Positions 1 to 8,361 of a DNA stretch of 20,635 nucleotides are shown one piece after another. How positions within the stretch are numbered: the stretch's first letter is position 1; each line of letters begins with the position of its first letter. The DNA comes from an uncultured Cetobacterium sp. (GTDB taxonomy: Bacteria; Fusobacteriota; Fusobacteriia; Fusobacteriales; Fusobacteriaceae). The position numbers and the translations under genes were made by a program. The notes beneath the pieces were generated by a model, which worked only from the letters and a program-made list of their open reading frames with translations, had not been told where the DNA came from and did not search any database. The stretch covers positions 1 to 20,635 of the forward strand of contig CAAFWD010000101.1 in the NCBI GenBank assembly GCA_900766645.1, in the 5' to 3' direction.

Positions 1-30
1 CTGGAGTTCAGACGTGTGCTCTTCCGATCT
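1..30 (+). other. Illumina TruSeq adapter remnant (not genomic)
   Basis: These thirty bases match the 3' part of the Illumina TruSeq read-2 adapter, ending in the familiar GCTCTTCCGATCT. The sequence after base 30 reads immediately as the in-frame C-terminal part of RsmG, so the junction between artefact and genome is close to base 30/31. This is untrimmed library sequence at a contig end and should be masked. Confidence 0.96.
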
Positions 31-260
31 CTTTTATATCTGTTGGTGGACATTTTTTAGCTCAAAAAATGGAAGGAACAGAAGAGGATGAAACTGCAAC
101 AAATGCTTTAAACATATTAAAATCAAAGATAATAACAATACATGAGTATAATTTACCAAATTATGGAGATAAAAGATTAGTAGTTGAAATTTTAAAAGAA
201 GAAACTACAGATAAAAAATATCCTAGAAGAGCTGGTGTAGCTTTAAAAAGACCATTATAA
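31..260 (+). CDS. rsmG: RsmG, 16S rRNA (guanine-527-N7) methyltransferase, C-terminal fragment
   Basis: Only the last ~75 codons are present; the rest is lost at the adapter/contig edge. The reading frame is open from base 33, upstream of the first ATG at 69, so that ATG is internal and not the start. The visible part has the RsmG C-terminal pattern: a GGHFLAQK strand, a helix rich in Glu, the strand/turn IHEYNLP, and the closing KKYPRRAGVALKRPL, equivalent to the KYPRKxGTPxKxPL tail of the family. The enzyme uses S-adenosylmethionine to methylate G527 of 16S rRNA in the small ribosomal subunit; its SAM-binding motifs lie outside the window. tamB starts 24 bp downstream behind its own strong ribosome binding site, with no terminator between, so the two are probably co-transcribed. 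Confidence 0.85.
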
Positions 261-284
261 AATAAAAAATAAGGAGGAAGACAT

Positions 285-3200
285 ATGAAATTATTTGAAA
301 ATAAGAAAAAAATAGTATTCATATTGCTTCCTTTTTTTATTCTTTTTGGTGGAGGATTGTTTGTTAAAAACAATTTACCAAAGGTTTTAGAGGTTATACT
401 AAAAATAGCTGTTGGACCAACAATATCAACCAAAGAGATTAAATTTCCTAAATTTGGAGAAATAGATGTAGAAGGACTAGTTATTTCAGAGAAAGGAGAA
501 GAGTTAGTAAGCGCTTCTGAAGTAAAACTTATATATTCTAAAGAATCTTTAAAAAAATTTAGATTAAAAGAAATAATTGTGGAAAATCCAGATGTTTTTA
601 TAAAAAGAGATGGGTCAAATGTAAATATAGTGGAAGCATTTTCTAGTGGCGGTGGAGATGGAATAGCTGGAGCAAATACGCCAATAGATCTTATAACAGT
701 TAGTAATGGGAAACTTATATATAAAGACATAACATACTCAAGAGAAATAATAAAAAAAGTAACAGATGTAAATGGATATGTAACTTTTAATAAAAAAACA
801 GGAATAGATCTTGAATTTTCAGGGAAAAGTGGCACTGAAAGTTTTCTGTATAAATTTAATAATTCCAAAGATCCTTTAAATATGGATATTATTTTAAGAA
901 ATATTCAAATTAATTCAGATTTAATTCAATATGGGTATGATGATCCAAAATTGAGTGAAGCTTCAGGAATTTTTAATATGGATTTAAAAATAACTTCTAA
1001 GGAGTTATTGGGAGAGGCTACATTAAAAAATGGAACATTAATATATGATGATTTAGACGGAGAAATAACAAACATAAATGGAGACATAAAATTTTTAAAA
1101 GAGGGAATTTTTGTTGATTTTGACACTGAATTTGATGGAAGTAAAGGTAAATTTAGTGTTGTCTATAAAGAAGAGACAGGTGTGAATGTAGACATAAAAA
1201 TAAATGATATACCATACATGACAGCGGCAAAGTATAAAACTTTGGGTGAGTTAAAACTTCCATTAAATAATTTGATTTTAGAGAATACTCATGTAAATCT
1301 TTTTTATAAAAGTGATTTAGGATTTAAAGCAACAGTTTTATATAAGGGAAATAACTTTAACATAGGTGGGCTTGAAGTAGAGGGATTAAATGGAAAAGTT
1401 GAATACAAAGATGATATATTAACTTTATCTGGAGATAATATAAAACTTTTCTATAAAGATTTGGGTCTAACTAAAGTACTTACTTACAATACTGACTTGG
1501 ATTTAGGAAAAGATGATTTATTATTTGACTTTAAATCGAATTATTTAAATTTAAATGGAATTTTTAAGAAAAAAGATAAAAGTTTGGAAATACAACAAGG
1601 AAAAGAAAAAGCACTGATTTATAATTTAGAAAAAAATAGTTTAGATTATTTAAATTTAAATGCAGAAAACATTTTAGGAAATTATAAATTAAATATTAAA
1701 GGAAATGAAAAAAATAAAATTTTAAATTTAGAAAGTTTAACTTTTAAAGATGATAAGGGGAATATAAAGTTTTGTTCAACAGGAGAATTAAATAAAGAAA
1801 ATCTAAAATATAAATTTTATTTAAAAACAAATAATCTTGAAGAAAAAGAATTTTTTTCTCAATTTAAAACAATTGGAAAACTAACTTTTGATGGAATGAT
1901 TGAGGGAGAGAAAGATAAATTTATATTACAAGGAAATTTAAAAGACTTTTCTGTGGATATAAAAGATGGCTATTTAAGTTCATATGCTAAAATTTTTATT
2001 GTTAAAGATAAAAGTATAGAGGGAAGCTTAGATGGTGAAATAAGAAAAATAGAATATAAGAATTTTAATTTAGGTGGAATTAAGATAAAAACATTATATA
2101 AAGACGATAAGTTAAAGATAGTTGACTTTAGGAATAACTTTTTTAAAATTAATGGAGATATAGATTTAAAAAATCAGATGATTTCCACAGAGTTTTCAAT
2201 TAATAATTTTACAAGTGATAGATTTGAAGAGTTTAGGGGAGATCTTAAAATCAATAAGGCTAAAGGAAATATTAGTGGAGAATTAAAGTCTCCTAAAGCT
2301 AAATTAGATATTGAAGATTCATATTTTGAATTATCTAACAATGAAAAAATATATTTAAAAGGGTCAATTAATTTAAATGACATGAATGTGGAAGCTAAAA
2401 ATTTTAATATAAATAATAGTTTGGCTAGTTTTAATTATAAAATTTTAGATAAAAAAGGGGATTTTGTATTAGATATACTTGAAGAAAATCTTTCTAAATA
2501 TTATTCTTATAATAAATTAAGATATAGAGCTCTATCAAGAATAAAAGGAAGAGTTGATAGTACAAATATAAATATTGATGCAGATTTAAATTTGGATAGG
2601 GTTTATTTTAGTGGCAAACAATTACCTAATTTTAAGGCTAGAATAGAATATATGAAAAATGATGAAAAAAATCAAGTTAATATTAAATTTTTAGATGTGT
2701 TGAATCTTCATAATAAAAAATTGTTAACTTCAAGTGGTTATGTAGATTTATTAAATAAAGATTTAGAATATATAGTTCAAAAGCAGAGAATATTTATTAA
2801 AGATCTAGAAGGGATTATTCCGACAAAAGATTTAGAAGGAGATTTCTTTCTAAGAGGAGATATTCAAGGACAGTTTAATAATATAAATTATGAAGGAGAA
2901 ATTTCTAAAGGAAAAGTAAGTATAAATGGCTTTGAGTTTAACGGTATAGAACTTTTATTAAAGGGTGATAGAAACGGCTTAAACATTTCAGATACAAAGA
3001 TAGTATATGAGGGAAATCAAATAGATGGTTACGGAAATTATATTTTTTCAACAGAAGAGTATGATTTTAGTTTAAAGTCTAAAGAGATAGATTTAAGTTT
3101 TTTAAATTTAATTTCCCAAAATACAAAAGTAAAAGATGTATCAGGAAAGGGAGAGATAAACTTAAGAGTTTCAAGTAATGATAAAAAAAATATAGGATAT

Positions 3201-4610
3201 ATTAAACTAAGTAATGTTGATGCAAAAATTCCAGAGGCATATTTAGATTTAAAAGATTTTAATGTTGATATAGGATTGACTCAGGAAACAATCAATTTAA
3301 AAGGATTAACAGGAATACTAAATGGTGGAACTGTTAAAGGAAAAGGTATATTAAAGGTCCCTAGTTTGGAGGAGATAAGTGAAAATAGTGAATTCTATAA
3401 AGATCTTAATTACTCTGTATATTTAGGATTAGATGGAGTTAATTATGGAATAAAAGATTATTTTAAACTTAATTTATCATCAAATATAGGTGTAGAAAAT
3501 AATGAGATAAAAGGAAATGTTATAATTAATACTGGGGAAATAACAGGAATACTTCATGAAAATAAAGGATTAATAGAAGTTATTATAAAAACAATAATAG
3601 ATAAGACTAGAAGTTTAATACTTGATAGTAAAAAAATGGGTGAAAAATTTGAAATAAAAAATAAGTTAGAAACAACACCAGAATTTGATTTAAGTGTTTT
3701 AATAAAAGATGGAATAAAAATTAATATTCCAGAGGTTTCAAGTTTTGCTCAAGATGTAAAAGGAGTTATCCAAGGAAGAGCGACTATAACAGGGAAAGAT
3801 AATGATATTCTTGTTTTAGGTGAAGTTGAAATTCAGAATGGATCATTTTCTTTAGGAGATCAAGATTTTGTAGTTACTAGAGCAATAGTTTTATCAGATC
3901 AGAGAAATGGATATCTTTCAGATTTTAATCCAAATATAGTTTTAGAAATGTCATCTTTAGATACTACAAGTAGATTAGATATCTCTATTTTAGGAGAATT
4001 AGATAATCTAACATTAAATATTGCAACAGATCAAGCAAGAGAGAGTAGTAGCTTAAAAGATATATTTTTAGGTGAAAGTGGAACAGGAAATAGAGATGCA
4101 GTAGCAACATTATTTAAGACAATAATAGATAGCCAGATTTCAAGTACAATATTACGGCCAATATCAAAAACAATAAAAGATGTTCTTCATATTTCTAAGT
4201 TGAGAATAGTATCTGATATTTTCAATCAGGAAGTATTAGTGAATTCAGACGGAGAAAGGAAAGAAGATTCAAATTTATTGGGATTTGGAGCTTATCTAGA
4301 AGCGGAAGATCCAATATATAAAGATAAATATTATTGGGTTGCAAGGATAGGTATCGTGGATGGAACTAAAGATGAAAGTGACAGTACGCAAAAAACTGGT
4401 GGAAGAGGAGTAACAGACACTGTTAATCAGTTTGATTTCAAAGTAGAAAGAAGGTATAAATCTGGTTGGTCCTATGGTATAGGAGTTGCAAAACTGAATG
4501 ATAACTATACAGTTAAAGAGGAAAATCAGGGAAAATTAAATTATTATATTGATTTTAAGTTTGAAAGAAAATATAATAGTATAAAAGATATATTTTTTAA
4601 TGAAAAATAA
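285..4610 (+). CDS. tamB: TamB-like translocation and assembly module protein (AsmA/DUF490 family)
   Basis: A 1441-residue protein anchored by one N-terminal membrane segment (residues ~10-28, IVFILLPFFILFGGGLFV) with the rest in the periplasm. Residues ~90-120 hold the AsmA/TamB-type pattern LKEIIVENPDVFIKRDG..NI. The long middle consists of alternating beta strands (Gly-Asp-Ile/Leu rich, such as GDIDLKN and GEINLRV), as expected for the hydrophobic beta-groove that TamB proteins use between inner and outer membranes. The DUF490 domain occupies about residues 1080-1441, including QGRATITGK, GEVEIQNGSF and FNPNIVLEMSS. TamB-like proteins work with Omp85 proteins in outer-membrane protein insertion and, in proteobacteria, in phospholipid transport. 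The start is supported by AAGGAGG at 271-277, 7 bases from the ATG. bamA follows after 17 bp, pointing to a shared job. It uses the most A/T-rich codons of the window. Family call is firm; its exact cargo here is unknown. Confidence 0.9.
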   Translation: MKLFENKKKIVFILLPFFILFGGGLFVKNNLPKVLEVILKIAVGPTISTKEIKFPKFGEIDVEGLVISEKGEELVSASEVKLIYSKESLKKFRLKEIIVENPDVFIKRDGSNVNIVEAFSSGGGDGIAGANTPIDLITVSNGKLIYKDITYSREIIKKVTDVNGYVTFNKKTGIDLEFSGKSGTESFLYKFNNSKDPLNMDIILRNIQINSDLIQYGYDDPKLSEASGIFNMDLKITSKELLGEATLKNGTLIYDDLDGEITNINGDIKFLKEGIFVDFDTEFDGSKGKFSVVYKEETGVNVDIKINDIPYMTAAKYKTLGELKLPLNNLILENTHVNLFYKSDLGFKATVLYKGNNFNIGGLEVEGLNGKVEYKDDILTLSGDNIKLFYKDLGLTKVLTYNTDLDLGKDDLLFDFKSNYLNLNGIFKKKDKSLEIQQGKEKALIYNLEKNSLDYLNLNAENILGNYKLNIKGNEKNKILNLESLTFKDDKGNIKFCSTGELNKENLKYKFYLKTNNLEEKEFFSQFKTIGKLTFDGMIEGEKDKFILQGNLKDFSVDIKDGYLSSYAKIFIVKDKSIEGSLDGEIRKIEYKNFNLGGIKIKTLYKDDKLKIVDFRNNFFKINGDIDLKNQMISTEFSINNFTSDRFEEFRGDLKINKAKGNISGELKSPKAKLDIEDSYFELSNNEKIYLKGSINLNDMNVEAKNFNINNSLASFNYKILDKKGDFVLDILEENLSKYYSYNKLRYRALSRIKGRVDSTNINIDADLNLDRVYFSGKQLPNFKARIEYMKNDEKNQVNIKFLDVLNLHNKKLLTSSGYVDLLNKDLEYIVQKQRIFIKDLEGIIPTKDLEGDFFLRGDIQGQFNNINYEGEISKGKVSINGFEFNGIELLLKGDRNGLNISDTKIVYEGNQIDGYGNYIFSTEEYDFSLKSKEIDLSFLNLISQNTKVKDVSGKGEINLRVSSNDKKNIGYIKLSNVDAKIPEAYLDLKDFNVDIGLTQETINLKGLTGILNGGTVKGKGILKVPSLEEISENSEFYKDLNYSVYLGLDGVNYGIKDYFKLNLSSNIGVENNEIKGNVIINTGEITGILHENKGLIEVIIKTIIDKTRSLILDSKKMGEKFEIKNKLETTPEFDLSVLIKDGIKINIPEVSSFAQDVKGVIQGRATITGKDNDILVLGEVEIQNGSFSLGDQDFVVTRAIVLSDQRNGYLSDFNPNIVLEMSSLDTTSRLDISILGELDNLTLNIATDQARESSSLKDIFLGESGTGNRDAVATLFKTIIDSQISSTILRPISKTIKDVLHISKLRIVSDIFNQEVLVNSDGERKEDSNLLGFGAYLEAEDPIYKDKYYWVARIGIVDGTKDESDSTQKTGGRGVTDTVNQFDFKVERRYKSGWSYGIGVAKLNDNYTVKEENQGKLNYYIDFKFERKYNSIKDIFFNEK

Positions 4611-4627
4611 TTGGAGGGCAAAGCGGG

Positions 4628-6691
4628 ATGAAAAAACAGCTAATAGGATTAGTAGCACTTCTTTCATCGGTAGTTTCTTTTGGAGCAGATGGGAATTACT
4701 TAGTAAAGGGAGTAGAGTTTAGAAACATAAATGAGATTCCTCAAGAGGTTTTATTAGAAAAAATGACTTTAAAGAAAGGGGATAATTTCTCAACAGAAGG
4801 ATTACTACAAGATTATAATAATATAAAAAAATCAGATTATGTAGAGGACCTTGCAATATACCCTCAAGTTTATGACGGAGGAATAAAATTAGTTGTAGAC
4901 ATAAAGGAAAAGAAAAATACTAGAGAACTTTTAGAAGAAAAAGGAATAATTCCAATGTCTGAAAGAGAAAAAGTAGATACTAATTTAGTTGTGTCTAGTT
5001 TAGAGGTAGTAGGAAGCACAAATGTATCAACAGGTGAAATAATAAAGAAAATACCAGTAAAAGTAGGAGGGTATTTTTCAAAAAATAAGATAATTCAAGG
5101 ACAAAGAGAACTTTTAGAAACAGGGTTATTTAGAGAGGTAATCCCAGATGTATATCAATATCCAGAAGGATTAGTAGTTGTTTATTCAGTTATAGAAAAT
5201 CCAATTGTAAATGGAGTTGTTATAAATGGAAATACAAAATATTCAACAGAAGAATTAAAGAAACTTGTAGATATTGAGCCAGGAAAAGTTCTAAATTTAA
5301 ATAAATTAAGAGATGCTAGAGATAAAATTCTAAAAAAATATAATGAAGATGGGTATGTATTAGCTGAAATTACAAATGTTGATTTAACAGGAGCAGATGA
5401 TTTAGAAATAACTATAGATGAAGGAATGGTTGATGAAGTAACTTTATCTAAGATGATAACTAAACAAAAAGGACAGAGAAGAAGAGCTGCGGATACTTTA
5501 CTAAAAACAAAAGATTATGTTATTGAAAGAGAGATAGAGATAAAGGATGGAGAGGTTTTCAATATAAATGAATATAATGAAACAGCTTCAAACTTAATGA
5601 GAACAGGATACTTTAAAAACGTAAAATATGAGGCAAGAAATGTTCCGGGAGAAAGTGGAAAAGATATTGTTCTATTACTAGAGGAAGAAAGAACTGCAAC
5701 TCTTCAAGGAGCTATTTCTTATGGTTCAGAGATTGGACTACTTGGAATGTTATCCGTTAAAGATATGAACTGGAAAGGAAAAGGTCAAGAGTTAGGAGTG
5801 ACTTTTGAGAAGTCAGATGAGGATTATTCGAGTTTTGCAATTAGTTTCTCAGATCCATGGATAAAAGATACAGATAGAATCTCTTGGGGATGGAGCCTTT
5901 ATAAAAATGAATATGAGAACAGTGACAGTATACTATTCAGAGAAACTGATACTTATGGAGCTAAGCTAAATATAGGAAAAGGTCTAAGTAAAAATTTAAG
6001 ATTAGGACTAGGAACAAAATTTGAACATATAACAGAAAAAGCTGCTAGTGAATTAGATCAGTATCCAGAACTTGAAAATAAATGGGGAGATAAGAGAAGT
6101 TTTAATCTTTATAGCTTATACCCATCAATAGTTTATGATACAAGAAACAATTATTGGAATCCTACAGCAGGTTGGTATGGAAAATATCAAATAGAAGTAG
6201 GATATGCAGATGCAATTGATTCAGGAGAATTCGCAAATACAACTTTAGAGTTAAGAAAGTATCATAGAGGATTCTTTAAAAATAATACATTTGCATATAG
6301 AGCAGTTGGAGGAATTATGACTGCCTCAACACCAGAGTCTCAAAGATTCTGGGTAGGTGGAGGAAGTACACTTAGAGGATATGACGGAGGATATTTCCAA
6401 GGAACTAAAAAACTAACAGCAACTATTGAAAATAGAACTCAAATAAACGATGTGTTAGGATTTGTTCTATTCTCTGATATAGGAAGAGCTTGGGATTTCC
6501 AAGGGGATGACCCAGGATACTTAAATGAAGGAAGAAATAAAAATTTCCCTGATGATATAGCAACAACAGTTGGAGTAGGATTAAGGGTTAACACACCAGT
6601 TGGACCATTAAGATTTGATTTTGGATGGCCAGTTGGAGATACAGAAGAAAGTGGAATGAAATTCTACTTTAATATGGGACAGTCATTCTAA
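4628..6691 (+). CDS. bamA: BamA, Omp85-family outer-membrane protein insertase
   Basis: A 687-residue precursor. A signal peptide covers residues 1-20 (MKKQLIGLVALLSSVVSFGA). I can place four POTRA-like repeats, about residues 25-93, 121-190, 191-266 and 267-355; repeats 2-4 show the typical G.....S..EL / GYF..V pattern. The barrel takes residues ~356-687 and has the Omp85 loop-6 motif in RFWVGGGSTLRGYDGG, and the GPLRFDFGWPVG and terminal GQSF strands, ending in Phe as outer-membrane barrels do. E. coli BamA is 810 residues with five POTRAs, so this one is shorter. It folds beta-barrel proteins into the outer membrane. GGAGG at 4613-4617 lies 10 bases before the ATG. It sits between tamB and skp. 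With no separate TamA visible, it could serve both BAM and TAM roles; that is inference. Confidence 0.95.
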   Translation: MKKQLIGLVALLSSVVSFGADGNYLVKGVEFRNINEIPQEVLLEKMTLKKGDNFSTEGLLQDYNNIKKSDYVEDLAIYPQVYDGGIKLVVDIKEKKNTRELLEEKGIIPMSEREKVDTNLVVSSLEVVGSTNVSTGEIIKKIPVKVGGYFSKNKIIQGQRELLETGLFREVIPDVYQYPEGLVVVYSVIENPIVNGVVINGNTKYSTEELKKLVDIEPGKVLNLNKLRDARDKILKKYNEDGYVLAEITNVDLTGADDLEITIDEGMVDEVTLSKMITKQKGQRRRAADTLLKTKDYVIEREIEIKDGEVFNINEYNETASNLMRTGYFKNVKYEARNVPGESGKDIVLLLEEERTATLQGAISYGSEIGLLGMLSVKDMNWKGKGQELGVTFEKSDEDYSSFAISFSDPWIKDTDRISWGWSLYKNEYENSDSILFRETDTYGAKLNIGKGLSKNLRLGLGTKFEHITEKAASELDQYPELENKWGDKRSFNLYSLYPSIVYDTRNNYWNPTAGWYGKYQIEVGYADAIDSGEFANTTLELRKYHRGFFKNNTFAYRAVGGIMTASTPESQRFWVGGGSTLRGYDGGYFQGTKKLTATIENRTQINDVLGFVLFSDIGRAWDFQGDDPGYLNEGRNKNFPDDIATTVGVGLRVNTPVGPLRFDFGWPVGDTEESGMKFYFNMGQSF

Positions 6692-6712
6692 TAAAAATAT
6701 GGAGGATATAAT

Positions 6713-7204
6713 ATGAAAAAACTATCAATGCTAGCAATATTAGCAACACTATCAACATCAGCTTTTGCTTTAAAAGTTGGTTACGTAAATACACAAGAGT
6801 TATTCGGAAGATACTCTCAAACGAAAGTGGTAAGAGAGAACTTAAATACACAAAAGAAAAAAATGGAAACAGATCTTCAAAAACAAGAAGTAGAGTTACA
6901 AAAATTACAAGTAGAATTACAAAGTAAAGGAAGTAAAGTAACTCCAGATGAAAAAAAAGCTTTTGAAAATAAAGTTGCAGCTTTCCAAAAGAAGGTAAGA
7001 GAATCTCAAATGAAACTTTCTGGTGAAGAAAATAAAAAAATGCAAGAAATTGATAGATTAATAAATATTTCTATTCAAAATGTAGCTAGATCAGGAAAGT
7101 ATGATTATGTTCTTGAGCAAGGCGCAATTAAATTTGGTGGAGAAAATATAACTCCAAAAGTATTAGAAGTTATGGAAAAAAGTAAAAAAATAAGCACAAA
7201 ATAA
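6713..7204 (+). CDS. skp: Skp/OmpH-family periplasmic chaperone
   Basis: A 163-residue precursor with a clear signal peptide (residues 1-19, ending STSAFA before LKVGYVNTQELF). The mature protein starts with the short beta strand typical of Skp (KVGYVNTQELFGRYSQ), continues in a long charged coiled coil (about residues 45-120, with repeated KQEVELQKLQVELQ-type heptads) and returns with YDYVLEQGAIKFGGENIT near the C-terminus, which completes the trimerisation body in known Skp structures. Family members form trimers that hold unfolded outer-membrane proteins in the periplasm on their way to BamA, and the gene lies 21 bp downstream of bamA. GGAGG at 6701-6705 supports the start. Length is normal for the family. 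Confidence 0.92.
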   Translation: MKKLSMLAILATLSTSAFALKVGYVNTQELFGRYSQTKVVRENLNTQKKKMETDLQKQEVELQKLQVELQSKGSKVTPDEKKAFENKVAAFQKKVRESQMKLSGEENKKMQEIDRLINISIQNVARSGKYDYVLEQGAIKFGGENITPKVLEVMEKSKKISTK

Positions 7205-7226
7205 TTTATAAGATAAAGGAGAATAG

Positions 7227-8225
7227 ATGGCTTTTAAAATTAGTGAGTTAGCTACTCTTCTTGGTTGTGAAATAAAGGGAGATACTAATTTAGAAATTTC
7301 TGGATTAGCTCCCTTTTTTCAAGCTAAAGAGGGAAGTTTAACATTTGCATCAGATGAGAAATTTTTAAAAAAACTAGGAGAAACAGAAGCTAGTGCAGTT
7401 CTTGTTCCAGCAGGGATAGATCTTCCTGAAAATGGGAAAACTTATCTTTTAGTTAATGAAAACCCTAGAGTTTTAATGCCAAAATTATTAGGATTTTTTA
7501 AAAGACCTATAAAGAAAATGGAAAAAATGATAGAGGATTCAGCAATTTTTGGAGAGGGGACAGATATACCTCTAAATACATATATAGGGCATGATGTAAA
7601 AATAGGAAAAAATGTAGTTATTTATCCAAATGTTACAATATGTCAAGGTGCAGAAATTGGAGATAATACAGTTATTTATTCAAATGTTACAATAAGAGAA
7701 TTTTGTAAGATTGGGGAAAACTGTGTAGTTCAACCAGGAGCAGTTATAGGTTCAGATGGTTTTGGATTTGTAAAAGTAAATGGGAATAATACAAAAATAG
7801 ACCAAATAGGATCTGTTATAATAGAAGATTTTGTAGAGATTGGAGCTAATACAACTATAGATAGAGGAGCTATTGGTGATACAGTTATAAAGAGATACAC
7901 TAAAATAGATAATTTAGTTCAAATAGCACATAATGATATCATAGGAGAAAACTGCTTAATAATATCTCAAGTTGGAATAGCAGGAAGTACAGAAGTTGGA
8001 AATAATACAACTTTAGGTGGGCAAGTTGGAGTAGCAGGGCACATAAAAATAGGAAGTAATGTTATGGTAGGAGCTAAATCAGGAATAATAGGAGATGTAG
8101 CTGATAATCAAATATTAGCAGGACATCCACTTATGAATTTAAAAGATGATTTAAGAGTAAAAGCTGCTCAAAAAAAATTACCAGAACTTTTAAAAAGGGT
8201 TAAAGAATTAGAAAAGAAAATATAA
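7227..8225 (+). CDS. lpxD: LpxD, UDP-3-O-acylglucosamine N-acyltransferase
   Basis: A 332-residue enzyme of lipid A synthesis that transfers a hydroxyacyl chain from acyl-ACP to the 2-amino group of UDP-3-O-acylglucosamine in the cytoplasm. The N-terminal uridine-binding domain covers residues ~1-100 (ISGLAPFFQAKEGSLTFASDEKF). A left-handed beta helix of hexapeptide repeats follows (~105-290; for example IGENCVVQPGAVIGSDGFGF and IEIGANTTIDRGAIGDT-like turns). The expected catalytic His is His235 in VQIAHNDIIGEN, followed by the diagnostic SQVGIAGST. A C-terminal helix ends the protein (KKLPELLKRVKELEKKI). AAAGGAG at 7215-7221 supports the start. It is last in the tamB-bamA-skp-lpxD unit and is followed by a terminator, whereas proteobacteria usually continue with fabZ, lpxA and lpxB. 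Confidence 0.95.
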   Translation: MAFKISELATLLGCEIKGDTNLEISGLAPFFQAKEGSLTFASDEKFLKKLGETEASAVLVPAGIDLPENGKTYLLVNENPRVLMPKLLGFFKRPIKKMEKMIEDSAIFGEGTDIPLNTYIGHDVKIGKNVVIYPNVTICQGAEIGDNTVIYSNVTIREFCKIGENCVVQPGAVIGSDGFGFVKVNGNNTKIDQIGSVIIEDFVEIGANTTIDRGAIGDTVIKRYTKIDNLVQIAHNDIIGENCLIISQVGIAGSTEVGNNTTLGGQVGVAGHIKIGSNVMVGAKSGIIGDVADNQILAGHPLMNLKDDLRVKAAQKKLPELLKRVKELEKKI

Positions 8226-8238
8226 AATAAAAACTAGT

Positions 8239-8289
8239 AAAATCTAAAGGATTTTTTTTAAAGAATACCTTTAGATTTTCTATTTTTTT
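8239..8289 (+). terminator. Rho-independent terminator after lpxD
   Basis: A 12-bp perfect stem is formed by AAAATCTAAAGG (8239-8250) and CCTTTAGATTTT (8268-8279). The loop is 17 bases and U-rich, and a T-rich tract follows to 8289. The stem is A/T rich with few G-C pairs, so termination may be partial. Its 3' arm overlaps one copy of the 10-bp repeat described for 8264-8317. Confidence 0.75.
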
Positions 8290-8317
8290 GAATAAAGGTA
8301 TTTAATTTAAAGGTATT
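8264..8317. repeat. Three copies of TAAAGGTATT around the lpxD terminator and next promoter
   Basis: The motif occurs inverted (AATACCTTTA) at 8264-8273 and direct at 8293-8302 and 8308-8317. All three copies are identical over 10 bases. The direct pair has a 15-bp period and the last copy ends six bases before the TACAAT -10 box. The inverted copy overlaps the 3' arm of the lpxD terminator. It could be an operator array or a source of alternative hairpins (8264-8273 with 8293-8302); the function is unknown. Confidence 0.6.
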
Positions 8318-8329
8318 ACATGATACAAT
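8301..8329 (+). promoter_or_regulatory. Putative sigma-70 promoter (extended -10) for the DUF2344 gene and serS
   Basis: TACAAT at 8324-8329 is preceded by TG at 8321-8322, giving an extended -10. A weak -35, TTTAAT at 8301-8306, lies at 17-bp spacing. It is the only good candidate between the lpxD terminator and the ATG at 8362. The TAAAGGTATT copies overlap the -35 and fill much of the spacer, so binding there would be expected to affect RNA polymerase. Confidence 0.5.
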
Positions 8330-8361
8330 ATATAAAAATTCAAGAAAATTGAGGTATATAA

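Noticed and set aside
69..260. Separate small gene starting at the ATG at 69
   Set aside because: The frame stays open upstream to base 33 and the encoded residues continue the RsmG pattern, so this is the tail of a truncated gene.
161..868. 235-residue minus-strand reading frame across the rsmG-tamB junction
   Set aside because: It lies opposite two well-supported genes, has no ribosome binding site, and its composition (Ser/Phe/Pro rich) is typical of the antisense of A/T-rich coding DNA.
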